Below, in pieces: positions 11,211 to 22,855 of a stretch of DNA of 64,000 nucleotides (position 1 is the stretch's first letter; the number at the start of each line of letters is the position of its first letter). A model generated the notes under the pieces. That model saw nothing but the letters and a program-made list of their open reading frames with translations, made no database searches and had not been told where the DNA came from. The translations under genes and the position numbers were made by a program. Origin of the DNA: Tretioscincus oriximinensis (lineage: Eukaryota > Chordata > Lepidosauria > Squamata > Gymnophthalmidae). The stretch lies in assembly GCA_022410635.1 (NCBI GenBank), contig JAJVDF010000208.1, forward strand, positions 1,805,973 to 1,869,972, written 5' to 3'.

Positions 11211-12074
11211 AAGATCCCCGTGAAATGAGGCCACAACCAAAGATGGAGATTTATGGTGGGTTCTAAGAATTTCTAGAACCATCTGGCCTGCCAGTGCCGC
11301 CAGTAAATGTAACTAAGGATTGCATAAAACAGACTCGTTTTATGCGTGAATTAGAAAACATACTCGATCCGTGAGGCCTCGATGAAGCTTCTCAGCGACC
11401 GAAGACGGGTGGGGCTTTCAAGCCTGTCCACTTTCTCTGATAAATGAGAAAGCCCTTATGAAGAGAGAGAACTCCAATTTAAACTTCTCTAACTATTAAC
11501 CCAAGGCCACCATCGTATTTCAATATACCACATTTAACTAACCAGAGGAATTTCAGCCCCGTTAGCGGCGCAGTCAGGCGTCCACCGAGGTACACAGTTT
11601 AATCTGTTTTACTGCAAGCTGAACATTAATTTTCCCCGTTATTAATGGGTGGAAAAGCTCTCTCTGCGCCAACAGGAGAATGGCTGTTTAAAATTTAGAC
11701 GTGTCGCGTTTCACAGCTTTCTGCTGGCATGAGGGACGCCCGTGTAAGAGATGATCAATTATTTACAAAACGACAATGGAGAAAACAGGTATTTGTCGAG
11801 ATCGGGCGTTATCAAAGCGAACCTGATACAATATATTTCGATGTCTCTTCCAAATGCCTACTTCCCTCCCCTTTGCGACCAAACTAGAGGTGTCTGCTTT
11901 AGTTAATCCAAAGTTTCCATATCAGCAGATTATTCCCCATGTAGCAATAACAGAAAAAAGGAAAGATTTTGATCATCCAAAAGCCGCCACTGAAAGGGAA
12001 CAAATGAATATGGGTCAAGGTCTGGATTGTTCCTATCTGATTCTTGCTGTCATGTGATAGTGAGAACGGAATCT
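11211..12074. other. Repeat-free block, candidate conserved noncoding element
   Basis: No transposon signature from about 11280 to 12050. AT-rich with homeodomain-like cores (cattaatttt, ttattaatgg near 11630-11650) and a CpG-bearing patch (gttagcggcgcagtcagg). Conservation is not testable here. Confidence 0.4.
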
Positions 12075-12385
12075 TCTTCCTGAAGAGGTAGTGGTAGCTA
12101 ACAGCTTGGATAGTTTCAAGACAGGACTAGACAGGTTTATGGACACCAAAGGTATAAATGGATACTAGGATGGATGTCTGGATGTTGCCTCTTGGATGGA
12201 GCAACAGGCAGGACTCCTGAAATACCATTTGCAGGGAGTCATGAACAGGAGCATATTTTGCTTTCCTCTGTTCGGACTGCCCAGGTGCATCTGGGGGGGC
12301 TCTGTGCAACACAGAATGCTGGACTTGATGGGCTGTGGCCTGATCCAGTATGGCTCTTCTTATGTTCTTAAGTTCTTATGTACAC
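12075..12385 (+). mobile_element. CR1 LINE ORF2 end, 3' UTR and tail
   Basis: Starts at cttcctgaagaggtagtgg (LPEEVV) and runs through the full 3' UTR to cttcttatgttcttaag, the CR1 terminal repeat. Confidence 0.92.
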
Positions 12386-12644
12386 GAAGGATGGGTAACT
12401 AAACCATGGATCCTTCCCCATGGAACTATTCAGACCAGAAGCAGATTGTGTCTTGTCTATGAGGTTCCTCAGGAGACAACCAAGATCACCAGGAGGACAA
12501 ACGGCCTGCAAACCAGAAGGTTATATATTCAATCCTGGCTTCTGGCTGGAAGAAATTATGGAAAACCACTTCAATATCCACACCAAGGAAACTGGATGAA
12601 TGTATCCCTTACACTTGGCCAACTCTTAAGTTATGAGGATGACT
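12386..12644. other. Unassigned intron sequence
   Basis: Short interval between CR1 and SINE B; nothing recognised. Confidence 0.4.
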
Positions 12645-12865
12645 GAAGGTTTATTTATTTATACTTATATCCTACCCTATACCCGGAGGTCTCAGGACAC
12701 ACACAGCTTCTATTGCTTTTTCCACAACAGACACCCTGTGAAGTAAGCTGGGCTGAGAGAGTTCTGAAGAACTGTGATTTATCCAGCTGGTTTCCTGGAG
12801 GACTGTGGAATCAAACTGGGAGACTACTAGATAAGAGTCCAACATTCACCATACTGGCTCTAGAA
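12645..12865 (-). mobile_element. SINE B
   Basis: The plus strand shows the tail (tttatttata), ctccacaacagacaccctg, the core and finally the head complement (accatactggctct). Confidence 0.88.
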
Positions 12866-12929
12866 GGTTGTAGTGGACCTGAGTTACCACTGTGAGACCA
12901 AGCAAATCAAAGTTTCTTCCATGCATGTC

Positions 12930-13760
12930 AAGGGAACCATGCTGGATCAGGCCTCGCCCCACCTAGCTCAGCTTGCTATTTCACCCGACAGCCCACCAGT
13001 TGCTTCTGAGAGCATCTCAAGCAGAAGGAGAAGGCAAAATCCTTCACTCCCTCTTGGATCCCTGAAACTGGTAGTTACGAGACTTCCTGCCTGTCTCTTC
13101 AACCTTGTNGCAGCACCTAGGCATCTATCCTAGTAGTCACTGATACACAAGGNCCCCATGAATTTATCTACACCATTCTTACTTGAGGCACAGGGACACA
13201 CCAGTTATGAGCCCTAGTGTTTCAGCAGAGATACTGAGTTCGAAGCTCAGTGTCAGCTGCGATGTGATCGCCCTCTACTGGCCTCAGCTCTAGCCAACCC
13301 AGCTATTCGAAAACAAGAAATTGTGATTAGATAAATAGGGACAATCCCAGAGTGGTGGGGAAGATCGAATGTAAGCCATTGTGCAAAAAATAAGCTTGTA
13401 AGCTGCTCTGAATCCCTTTGGGTGATAAAAGTGAGGTATAAAAAACAGATCTTCGTCCTCTTCTTCCTCCTCCTTCTGCCTTCTCCTTCTTTCTCCTCCT
13501 CTTCTTTGAGCCACCCAGACTAATTGCTGTCACTTTTTCTTCTGGGAATAAATTCCACAGATAATCTGGATGAAAAAATATTTTCCTCACCATGCTGTGA
13601 ACATTGTATGACAGAGAATTTTTTTTCTTATCTTCCTTTTCCACCCCATGCATGATTTTATACACTTTAATCAGATCTCTTATCTCAGATGCTGCAACTT
13701 AGTTCCATAAGGAACTTTGTTCCAGCCCCTTGATCATTCTTGCTGCCTTCTCCTCCACCA
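12930..13760 (-). mobile_element. CR1 LINE interrupted by a SINE A
   Basis: The minus CR1 3' UTR at 12930-13194 ends within gaatttatctacaccattc. The ORF2 part continues at 13507 with ctggatgaaaaaatatttt. The two parts are collinear once the SINE is removed. Confidence 0.85.
13195..13506 (+). mobile_element. SINE A (head type 1), nested in CR1
   Basis: Complete: head gaggcacagggacacacc, B-box-like gagttcgaagctc, body, 3' end and a TTC/TCC tail. A ttgag motif at both borders may be a short target duplication. Confidence 0.87.
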
Positions 13761-14424
13761 CAAAATCCTCTCTTAGATGTTGTGACCACAAGATCAGAGA
13801 AAACCATGTTGTCTTATCTGACAACCTCCCTTTTCTTTGGAAACCAGCTACGTTGGGTTCTAGGTGAAAGTCAGAAAATGGGAAAGAAGAAATAGGGTCA
13901 CATTTAATGGGTCTTTCCTGCATCTCATGGAAGCATCAGGTCCCCAAATCCCTGAAGGAAAAATCTGGATGGGTCCTATAAATTGATGCTATTTATTATC
14001 TCAGTTCCTTTAAATGTAATTTTCACATTGCATTTTACATACAAGTTATAAGCTGCCTGAAAAAAGGGGGTGATATAAATAATTGTAATGCTAATATTAT
14101 TTCCACTGGGGCTATTTCTTGCTTTTTCCCAGTGGTATTTTCCATCTCTTAATTGTGTTCTGTTTGTCTGCATTTTGTGAACTTGGCTTTTTGGCCTTTG
14201 CCCATTCATGCAATTGCTCTGAAGTTGGAATGACTTTCTAACCTCCTAGTGAGGCAAGAAACTCCCTTTTCCTATTTTGAATAGTTCACAGGATTTTTCT
14301 CTCTTTTCTTTCTTGCTATCATGTAACACCATCTTATTTTAGTCTCCTGATTTTATTATCAAACACCGAACCTCTATATCTGAAAATTTAAGCAGTGGGT
14401 CTTGTAGCCCATTAGAGAAGGAGA
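13761..14424. other. AT-rich repeat-poor intron block
   Basis: No transposon landmarks, exons or RNA genes recognised. Confidence 0.4.
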
Positions 14425-14750
14425 ACGAGAAAGAGTAAAAGAAAGAGAAGAAGGAGAAGAAGAAGAATCTAATTTTTATACCCTGCTCTTTTACCAGAAT
14501 GGCTTACAAAGTTATTTTTGCCAAAGGCTTACAGCTATTCTATCTTCCCCACTACGTTGTGGTGGAACCCATTTATCTAACTGGAAATTTCTTTCCTTTC
14601 AAACAGCTGGGTTGGCTGAAGCTAAGGCCAACAGAGGGCACCCACACCTCTCTACAGCAGACACATGGCCCTCAAATGGCAATCTCTCAGTTGAAAGGGC
14701 GTTGTTCTTATCCTCTGCACTGCCATGTCTCTTTAGCACCGTTAAAGAGA
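14425..14750 (-). mobile_element. SINE A (head type 1)
   Basis: The plus strand begins with a (GAA)n/(GGA)n purine tail, then taccctgctctt, tctatcttccccac, and the body ggttggctgaagctaagg. Confidence 0.87.
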
Positions 14751-15157
14751 AAGGGGAGTTGGATATTCCTGACTATGCTGACAACAGAAAAGCGAAACAA
14801 ACTGATATTTAATTAGAGCAATTGAGAAATGCCGAGTAATGAGATAATACCCGGGTTCTACCTGCCCTGAGGCAGAGGGTTCCAAATAAGGTCTCCAGTT
14901 AGGATACAAATGTTGGTGACCACCTTTGCTTGGTGGGTTTAGGTGTTTTTTCAGTTCCTGTTATCACAGCTGGAGCATCTTTCTAGTCCAGGTTTTGGCA
15001 ATGGATGTATCCTGCATTAGGAGTGTCTTTTAAGTCTGCAGTAAAGGTATTTTTTCAGTCCACTTAGGATAGCTCTGTGTTTAAAGAGAGGATACTGAAG
15101 CACTGCAAACAAACATCACCCCACTTTATGGGAATCTATTTTTACTAACCCTCAAAA
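14751..15157. other. Unassigned intron sequence
   Basis: No repeat or exon recognised. Confidence 0.4.
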
Positions 15158-15552
15158 GAAGGAGGAGGAGGAGAAGGAGGAGAAGAAGAAGAAAAGAAGA
15201 AGAAAAGAAGAAGAAAAGAAGAAGAAAAGAAGAAGAAAAGAAGAAGAAAAGAAGAAGAANNNNNNNNNNNNNNNNNNNNNNNNNNNNNNNNNNNNNNNNN
15301 NNNNNNNNNNNNNNNNNNNNNNNNNNNNNNNNNNNNNNNNNNNNNNNNNNNNNNNNNNNNNNNNNNNNNNNNNNNNNNNNNNNNNNNNAGGAGGAGAAGG
15401 AAAAGAAGGAGAGGGGAAGGAAAAGAAAAAGCAGAAGAAGGGGAAAGGGAAAAAAGCAAAAGGAGGAGGAAAACAAGAAGAAGGAGAAGGGGGAGGAAAA
15501 GGAATAGGGGAAGGGGAAGGAGAAAGGGGAAGGAGAAGGGAAAGAAGCAGCG
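15158..15552. repeat. Polypurine (GAA/GGA)n tract with 129-N gap
   Basis: Almost pure A/G on the plus strand, starting as (aagaaga)-type repeats and continuing as AAGGG mixtures. Positions 15260-15388 are N, so the true length is unknown. Frames through the N run are artefacts. Confidence 0.95.
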
Positions 15553-16010
15553 AATCCAAGGAGAACAGCTCTAACTTTTGTTTATCTACCGCCATACTAA
15601 TGTTTAACTCAAATCGTAACATTTATAGCCCCGGGTTAAGCTTGGGTATTTAAAATTGAAACCTGAAATATTGCTTCTGCCACTGGAAGGAACAATCATT
15701 TCATAGCGACGGCTACTTCTGCGACTGAAGTGCCAAGAAACGCCTATGAAACTCTGTTATTCTGTCAAAACTTCCCCTGGCTGTGTGTGTCCTTAATGTA
15801 TTCACGCAGACAATTAAACTGCCAATCCTAAGCACACTTACTTTGGAGTAAGTCCCTTTGGAGTCCAGCGGCTTAACTGGAAGCCTTCGCTAAAACAGTT
15901 GCCTTGACGTGTTAATGGAAGATTGATCTATTGCAGAATATTGGCCTCAGGAAGCCAAATTGCTGGATGTTGGAAAGGAACCGGTGATTACAGCTCCGGG
16001 CACAGGTGTT
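15553..16010. other. Repeat-free block, candidate conserved noncoding element
   Basis: Single-copy in appearance after the purine tract; AT-rich with scattered CpG. No exon signature. Confidence 0.35.
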
Positions 16011-16062
16011 CTTCATCATCACCTCCATCATCATCATCACCATCATCATCACCGTCATCTAC
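16011..16062. repeat. (CAT)n/(CAC) microsatellite
   Basis: Imperfect catcat/caccat triplets; the His/Asp runs in the frames here come from it. Confidence 0.9.
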
Positions 16063-16072
16063 ATGTCCTGCA

Positions 16073-16278
16073 CAAACCAGTTTGGTGTAGCGCTTAGAGT
16101 GCTGGAATCTTATTTGATAGTCTCCCTGTTTGATTCCACCCTCCTCCATGAAGCCAATTGGGCCAATCACAGTTCCTTAGAACTTTCTCAGACCACCTAC
16201 TTCACAGGGCGTCTGTTGTGGAGAAAGCAACAAAAGCTATGTGTGCTGCCCTTTGGTGAACAGGGCATTATAAAGTCC
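16073..16278 (+). mobile_element. SINE B, nearly complete
   Basis: tRNA-like head with A-box tggtgtagcgcttagag and B-box gtttgattcc, the MIR-like core, and a 3' part agcaacaaaagctatgtgtg. Confidence 0.9.
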
Positions 16279-16691
16279 AGCAAAGGAGCTAGCAGCATTA
16301 TAAGTAAGCATTAGTTGTTGTTGTTATTGAAAACAGTCAGGGTTACGGCTGGTTGAAATTTAAGCTTGCAGAGTGGCCCGGAAGGAGCTGCTCTTTGCCA
16401 TATTGACTGCTGTCAATAGCCTGCCTTAGCTGCTAACTATGGGGCCTGGAGGCGTCCTGTCTACAAGGCTGCCTCCTTCAAATGAACCTTGTAAGTTGTC
16501 CTGAATCCCTTCGGGTTGGGAGGGAGTAACAAATTGTTCTTCTTCCTTTGAGAATGCACACAAGGCTAACCTTGAGCACAAAAGACAAGGTGCAAGATGG
16601 TCATGAACAACAAATGATTTAGAGAGAATGGATTGGGCAGGAGAAGGGGACAGAAGATGGAAGGATAGGAGATAGAAGGAAGGTAGGAAGG
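16279..16691. other. Intron sequence with SINE A scrap
   Basis: Includes a 5'-truncated SINE A 3' end at about 16478-16555 (ccttgtaagttgtcctgaat). The rest is unassigned, turning purine-rich before the CR1. Confidence 0.6.
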
Positions 16692-17153
16692 ACATTGATA
16701 AACTAGAGCAAGTACAAAAGAGAGTTACAAGGATGGTGAGTGGTCTGGAAACCATGTCCTATGAGGAAAGATTAAAGGATCTAGGGATGTTTAGTCTGCA
16801 AAAAAGAAGACGGAGAGGAGACCTGAGAGCTGTCTACAAATATCTGAAGGGCTTTTCACAGAGCAGAGGGATCAGCCTTGTTCTCATGGGCACATGGAAG
16901 GACTAGAAACAATGGAATGAAACTGCAAGGGAGGAGATTTAGATTAGATACCAGAAAAAACTTTCTAACAGTCAGGGCGATAAACCAGTGGAACAGTTTG
17001 CCACAGGGGGTGGTGAGTTCGCATTCGCTGGAAGTCTCCAAACAGAGGCTGGACAATCATCTGTCTGGAATGGTTTAATGGATCCTGCATCGAGCAGGGG
17101 GTTGGAACTCTATGACCCTGGAGGTCCCTTCCAACTCTGATTCTATGATTCTA
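16692..17153 (+). mobile_element. CR1 LINE ORF2 C-terminus with intact tail
   Basis: One of the best copies of the ATTCTATG subfamily. ORF2 end [11 protein letters not shown]...NSLPQGVV at 16878-17078, 3' UTR, and a genuine terminus ctgattctatgattct. Frameshifts upstream. Confidence 0.95.
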
Positions 17154-17424
17154 GGAAGCAGAAGGAAGGCAGAAGGTAGGAAGAAGAAACAACATAACAG
17201 AAGGTAGAGATGTATTATGGTAGATAGGTTACATTAAGGAACTGTTATGTTTAGAAACTGTGTGAACTAAAAGAGAATATTTACATCTAATTTAATTTCA
17301 TACTGATAGTACATGAATGGGTTGTAATAATGAACAAAGAAATTGTGACAAGAACAATTATTATGATTTGTAACTTACTGCATTAATCGTGTCATAATAA
17401 AACTCTGCTATGTAAATAATCATT

Positions 17425-18355
17425 GCCTAGAAGCCATCGCGAGCTGGTTAAGCAGTGGCAGGTTGAAATTAAACNCATCNAAGACGGAGGTCCTCTGGCT
17501 GGGCCGTGGGGCTGAACCTCGTGGTCTCCCCCTGTATACTCTCCCCATTGTTAAGAGCCTGGGTGTCCACCTGGACTCCAACCTTTGCATGGAGACCCAG
17601 GAGGTGCCTTCAGCTCAAGCAGCCTCCTTCTTACCTGAGTCAAGCTTGGCAGTTGGCCCCTGACCTCTCTCGCCCTGACGTAGCCACAGTGATCCATGCA
17701 ATGGATTATTGTAACTCTAGGTTGGATTATTGTAACTTCCCTTGCGCCTTATCCAGAGGCTGAAGTTAGTCCAGAATGCAGCAGCCCGTTTATTAACAGG
17801 GGCCCCTCGTGGGGCCCACATTTCTCCTATTTTACGGGAACTGCACTGGTTGCCGATTGAGTTCCGGATCCAATTCAAGGGGCTGGATGTGACCTTTAAA
17901 GCTTTACGTGGCTAAGGGCCCTCATATTTGCAAGACTGGCTGCCCTCTTTAAACCCAGGAGAACATTGAGGTCACCTATGGACCTTAGGTGGTTACAGGT
18001 TCCTGGTGTCAGTGAGGCCCGTCTTTCGGTCACCCAGAATTGGGGATTCTCTTGTGTGGCCCCTACTTGGTGGAACACCCTTTGTACGAGTACTCGAGCT
18101 ATTAGAGAACTGTTGAGTTTCCGGAGAGCTTGTAAAGCAGAGTTGTTCCACCAGACCTTTGGCTAGCTTCAGTCTAGCCTCAGTCTGATCTGCCTCCACT
18201 GTTGTTTTAGTATTGGCCTTTGGATTTGAATTGGTATACATTGGGAGGTTATGGTTGTAATTTATTTTTAAATATTTCCTGGACTATTACTGGCTTTATA
18301 TAATTATTTTGTATTTTATTGTTTTGTATTACATTGTGAGCTGCCCATAGCCTTG
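17425..18355 (+). mobile_element. L2 LINE ORF2 C-terminus
   Basis: Fragments in shifting frames read KTEVLWLGRG, LGVHLDSNL, DYCNSRLDYCN, then tgcactggttgccgatt (LHWLPI), ending with gtattacattgtgagctgcc. 5' truncated and frameshifted. Confidence 0.88.
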
Positions 18356-18384
18356 AGTTCTGGATCATCTGCCAGGGTCGGATT

Positions 18385-18505
18385 TAGGCTGTATTTTGCC
18401 CGTGGGCTGTAATTCACTTATCGTAATTTACTAATGGGTTTTTCAGCACATTTTTAATGCTGAAAAAACCCACCTCGCTTTATATTTGGGTCTCGTCATC
18501 CTCTT
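18385..18505. mobile_element. MITE-like fragment, family seen again at 19735
   Basis: Has ttttcagcac and gctgaaaaaacccacc around a short palindrome, then ctttatatttgggtc. This resembles reptile mariner-type MITEs with self-complementary ends. Confidence 0.5.
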
Positions 18506-18805
18506 GGGTCTCGTCGGCCACAAATCTTCCTCCATCAAGGACTACGCCCCACAGCCACTTATTCTACTGGTGGTGCTGCTTGGGGAAGGAAGGGAACTGC
18601 CCTTTGGAGCTCTTTCTAGCCTTGGCGTGACCCCTCCCCACTCCCTCAGCAGCAAGGAAGAGGGGGACCTCCAGACCAGACCAGAGGATGAGAGAGAAGG
18701 CAAGCCCAGAGGGTGATTTTTAAAACTTTTTTATCTCTTCTTCCCCCCCCCCCCCCCCCCGCAGGTCTCCTGATTTTTCCAGCCAGGGCAGCCTCCCCTT
18801 TTCTT
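18506..18805. other. Unassigned, with C18 homopolymer
   Basis: A run of 18 C lies at 18743-18760. Its exact length is prone to sequencing error. Confidence 0.6.
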
Positions 18806-18809
18806 TATC

Positions 18810-19035
18810 AGGAATGGCTTGGCCATCCACATTCAGGGGTTGCCATAGTCTACACAAGCATGTGGATGGCAGGCTCTCATTCAGAGGTCCAGTCCAAAAA
18901 AAGCTCAATGGGGAAAGGACCTTAAAATCAAATGAAGTTCTGACCCCACTGAGCCTTATTATGGGCTGTGTCTCAGTAGAGATCTTAGCCATCCACACAG
19001 GCCAGCGTAGACTATGGCAGCCCCATGGGCCTGCT
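18810..19035. repeat. Inverted-repeat element (IR family), copy 1
   Basis: The left half has gccatagtctacacaagc then tgtggatggc. The right half has the inverse, gccatccacac then gtagactatggcag. Related halves occur at 29385, 38335 and 39225. Perhaps a foldback DNA element. Confidence 0.65.
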
Positions 19036-19734
19036 AATGTTCATCCTTGCAGGCTCCCATAATCTTTATTGGGGACAGCCAGGATCTTAAATCAACAAGG
19101 TATCACAGCTTTGTCTGCTTATGTATGAATGGTAGTGATGCTACAAATTATCTTTTTATATATTGGAGATTCTTATATTCATATGATATGTTCATTTTAT
19201 ATTGATATACGTATTAAATGGATGGATTTATAGTTTGNTTTTTTTTAAAAGAGTTTTAAAGAATTTTTTGTGGCTGCTTTCCAAGGGAATTGTGGCTTTT
19301 CTGGTGTGTTGTATTCCTGGTTTTTCTTTTGAGTTGGGTTTGTTGTTTGACAATAACCGACCAGCTTCCAGTATTTCATCTTCTGGTAGTATCTTTGTTT
19401 CTAGCAGTTTCTAGCATTCCATCTTTGTTTCACACACTTTTGCTGCTATAGGAAGTTGGCTCAGGAACTTGTCTATAATCAGATTACCTCTTCAATGCCA
19501 TCTTTTTGGAGCTGAAAAGGCCTAAATGTTGCAGCCTGATTTTAAGGGAATTCACCAAATTTTCCCTCCATTCTTCCCGACAAGGGTAGCCCCCAATTCT
19601 GCTATATTTCTTCTGTTTAAAAGTGTTTTTTGGAAATAAATATTCAAAAACATTTAACCTACTGATGCTTTAACTAATCTAATTTTATTGGTATCTACTT
19701 TAATTTTGAAATTTACCAGTAGCTGCTGCATTTC
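19036..19734. other. AT-rich intron with a CR1 scrap
   Basis: A minus CR1 ORF2 scrap at 19470-19555 (gttgcagcctgattttaag). The rest is T-rich and unassigned. Confidence 0.55.
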
Positions 19735-19862
19735 GCACTCTCACCTTATATTCGGGTCAATAACTTTTCCCAGGTTTTTTTGGGGGGGGAGGTGGGGGGG
19801 TTTAAAATTAGGTGCCTCACCTTATATCCAGGTCGCCTTATATTCATGTATATAAGGTACTT
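19735..19862. mobile_element. MITE-like fragment
   Basis: Flanked by caccttatattcgggtc and cgccttatattcatg, with a G-rich centre (gggggggaggtggggggg). Same family as 18385. Confidence 0.5.
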
Positions 19863-20526
19863 ACTTATTTACTTATTTCTCTATTTATTTTACTCCCTCT
19901 CTTCCTTCAGCTACTTTGGGTTTCATAATAATAATAATAACTTAGGCTGCCTTCTGCCCATCACAATCTCCTGCACTTTCTTTCCTCCAGGAGTTCTCGT
20001 GAGGATAAAGTGGGGATGGAGACTGTGCAAGGCCTGCCCTCTTCAGCTCCTTACAGGAAAGGCAGGATGTTCAATGCAGTAAATAAATTCAAAGAACGCT
20101 TTAAAACTTCCAAAACAATCCATGGTGGACTTTGGGCTCAACCTTATTCGTGATAGATGTGGTATTGTAACCTTCCATGAGACTAACGGATTCAAAGTGA
20201 GGGGAAGGTACAAAAACATTTCTAGAATAAGATCCCCCCGTGCTACTAAAATGGGAAATAGTTGTAAAGNGTTAGATTATTTGGATATTTCCACTGTATT
20301 TCTTCCCACTCAATGTTTTAAGAAAAGCAGAAATATTTCTGAAGTAGCCATGAATAAATACCAGAGAATAAATATCATGTGAGGAGCTCAGATGGATTTT
20401 CAGATTATTTTATAAATTAAGCTCAAAGAATAGTTGAATATTCTTTCAGCAAACTGGAAAAACAGAGGGATTTAGTAAACAAATCTAAATTGTTTCAAAA
20501 CACCCATGTTTTCCTTGGGTTTGGAT
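19863..20526. other. AT-rich intron
   Basis: Contains (TTA)n-type runs at 19863-19890 and a SINE/L2-like 3' end around 19990-20090 (ggataaagtggggatgg). Otherwise unassigned. Confidence 0.45.
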
Positions 20527-20534
20527 TAGATTAG

Positions 20535-20719
20535 GCTGACCAGATGACCCCTTTTTTGGGGGGTGAAAACCCGTTTTTGGGGTGCCTCCTTTTTTTTTTG
20601 AGCAAAAAAATTCAAAAATAAAATCTTTTTTTGAAATAATTTTCCTCAGAAAAAACTGGGAGGTACCCCAAAACTGGGTTTTCAACCCACCCACCCCGAA
20701 AGGGGTCATCTGGTCAGCC
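20535..20719. mobile_element. hAT-like MITE with perfect 8-bp target duplication
   Basis: Terminal inverted repeats gctgaccagatgacccc / ggggtcatctggtcagc bound a 185-bp element flanked on both sides by tagattag (20527-20534 and 20720-20727). The interior is T- and A-rich with no coding potential. The 8-bp duplication points to the hAT superfamily. Confidence 0.9.
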
Positions 20720-20796
20720 TAGATTAGGTAGACTCTTGCTATCTCTTTCAACTCAACAGTTTTGTACAGCTCCATTAGCTAAGAAGAGTCCTGGTG

Positions 20797-20925
20797 AACC
20801 AGACCTCAACTCACCTAGTCCAATGTTCCATCTCATACAATGGCACTGGAACATCTCAAGAAGACCATGGAAAAACCTTCAACCTGATTCTGGAGGTCCC
20901 TTCCAACTCTATGATCCATTGATTT
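20797..20925. mobile_element. CR1 scraps
   Basis: A minus fragment (cacctagtccaatgttcc) and then a plus 3' tip (tggaggtcccttccaactct). Confidence 0.75.
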
Positions 20926-21121
20926 AATCGGCAATACTCCTAAAATGGGGACCAAATCAGCTCGTGCACAGACAGATTGGGTGGAATAAGAATGATCGTT
21001 TAAGCTGATTGGGTGAAATTTCCAAACAAGGCAAATTGGCAGTCTGATTAGACAGAAGTCCTAAGTGACACAACACAGATTATTGAGTAGAATTCCTGGG
21101 TAAGAAAGATGGTTCAAACCA

Positions 21122-21388
21122 AAGGAGAGTTACAAGGATGATGAGTGGTATGGAAACCATGTCCCATGAGGAACGGTTAAAAGATCTGGGGATGTTTAGT
21201 CTGCAAAAGAGAAGACTAAGAGGAGACCTGATAACTGCCTACAAATAACTGGAGGGCTTTTCACAGAGCAGAGGGATCAGCCTTGTTCTCATGGGCACAT
21301 GGAAGGTCTAGAAACAATGGGATGAAACTGCAAGGGAGGAGATTTAGGTTAGATATCAGAAAAAGCTTTCTAACAGTCAGGGTGCCCA
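21122..21388 (+). mobile_element. CR1 LINE ORF2 fragment, 3' truncated
   Basis: Collinear with 16700-16970 (cacagagcagagggatcag, ggcacatggaagg) but stops after cagtcagggtg, so it was truncated after insertion. Confidence 0.9.
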
Positions 21389-22403
21389 GAATGAGACACT
21401 GAACTATAGATAAAGTTTGTCCAAGGATGGAGGAGCTCTTTTTAAAAAATGTGCATGCTAGTGTTCATTCCCTCCCTACGAGGGACCCCCCTAAAAGAAT
21501 AACTAAGCACAACCAATTCCTCTAATGTACACCAAACATCCAGATTGCGAGATCCTTATCGGTTTCGTCGCTTGCAGGCAAGAGCTGAGGAGTGAGATGG
21601 AGAGGGAGGGAAGGAAGCTGGGCGACGGCTGTGGGGACTCTGTCCTCCGTCTGGGGCGATTGTCCTGTGTCACCCATATGGCCCCCGAGTCCAAATCCCA
21701 GAGCTGGGCCAGGGCACCCGTTACCAGCACTGTAAATGCTGCCGTTAAAACGTTTGTTTTAATTCTGACCTCAGAGTCACAGCTAATAAACAAGAAAGGC
21801 AGTGGGAAATTGAAAAACAAACTCGACACAGCTGTCGGACTGGCTGGTTCCCGACGTCGTTTTAACTGCATCCTTTAATTTTCGGCAGCTATGAATAGAT
21901 TCTATACACAGGCCAAGTAATTCAGAGAGTCGGCCAGGTGCCCCCCACCCCCTGCCCTGTCCTGTTTCCCAGCCTGTTGTTTTTAAGACAGAAAGCTGCA
22001 CACGTTTGATTTGGAGCACGGTGGGGACACGTTCATTAGATTGGCCCTCAGCTCTCCAGGGAAGTAAACCGCTGTGGGATCCAGGATGTGTGAGAAAGGA
22101 TAGCAAGTTGAAAAAGGGACTTTCGATGCACACACACACCCCAAGGAGACTGTTCTAAGATTACCACAGGATCACACCAGAGCACTGTGCAGAATTAGAA
22201 TTGGAGGAGCTTCTACACTTATCAAAGCCTCGCTGAATTGGCTTAGTCTTCATGTTAAGCCAGGCGTCTATTCCGTTGATTTTTCTGTCTCCTAGGTGTT
22301 TGGGCACCACTTTTTTCTCAGAAGGGGCCAAGACTGATCAAGGAAAAGGGAAGAGATGGCTGAGCCCTTTATGCCCCAGCTCTGGACCCAAAAGTTCTCT
22401 TCA
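21389..22403. other. Repeat-free block, candidate conserved noncoding element
   Basis: About 800 bp without repeat landmarks (21480-22230), CpG-containing, with ttaattttcggcagc and a short (CA)n at 22130. Both-strand frames of about 120 aa overlap here, but I see no splice sites or family motif supporting a gene. Confidence 0.4.
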
Positions 22404-22558
22404 AGAGCCAGTTTGGTGTAGGGGTTACAATGTCAGACTCTTGTCTGGGAGCCTCCTTGCTTGATTCTGCACTCTTCCACAAAAGTCAGCTGGGTAACCT
22501 TGGGTCAGTCACAGTTCCTTAGAACTCTCTCAGCTACTCCCACCGACTTCACAGACCT
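22404..22558 (+). mobile_element. SINE B, 3' truncated
   Basis: Well-preserved head gagccagtttggtgtagg and core gctgggtaaccttgggtc. Confidence 0.9.
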
Positions 22559-22731
22559 AAAAGTTCTCTTTCCATGTAGTTCCTACTGGGGATTTATCAC
22601 TAGAAGAGAATGTCGAGATAAGCAGACTAGGCAGCCATCTGACCAAGGGTTCCGTATTAATCAACCAAGCTTTCCTAAAGGTCAGGAGAAGGAGCAGAGC
22701 TTTATGGTTAGGTTCCCCAGGTTCAGGCATC

Positions 22732-22855
22732 AAGAATCATGGAACCCCAGAGTTGGAAGGGATTTCCAGTCATCAGTTCCTTGCTCCATGTAGGATTCAG
22801 GAAAACATTCAAGTATAGACCCTGTCTGGAGGCAATCCTGGACGAGATCCTTCTA
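22732..22855 (-). mobile_element. CR1 3' tip
   Basis: Begins aagaatcatggaaccccag then agttggaagggatttccag; complement of the CR1 terminus. Confidence 0.8.

Noticed and set aside
15126..15622. Long minus-strand ORFs rich in Leu/Phe/Ser
   Set aside because: They translate a polypurine microsatellite and 129 N; they are not proteins.
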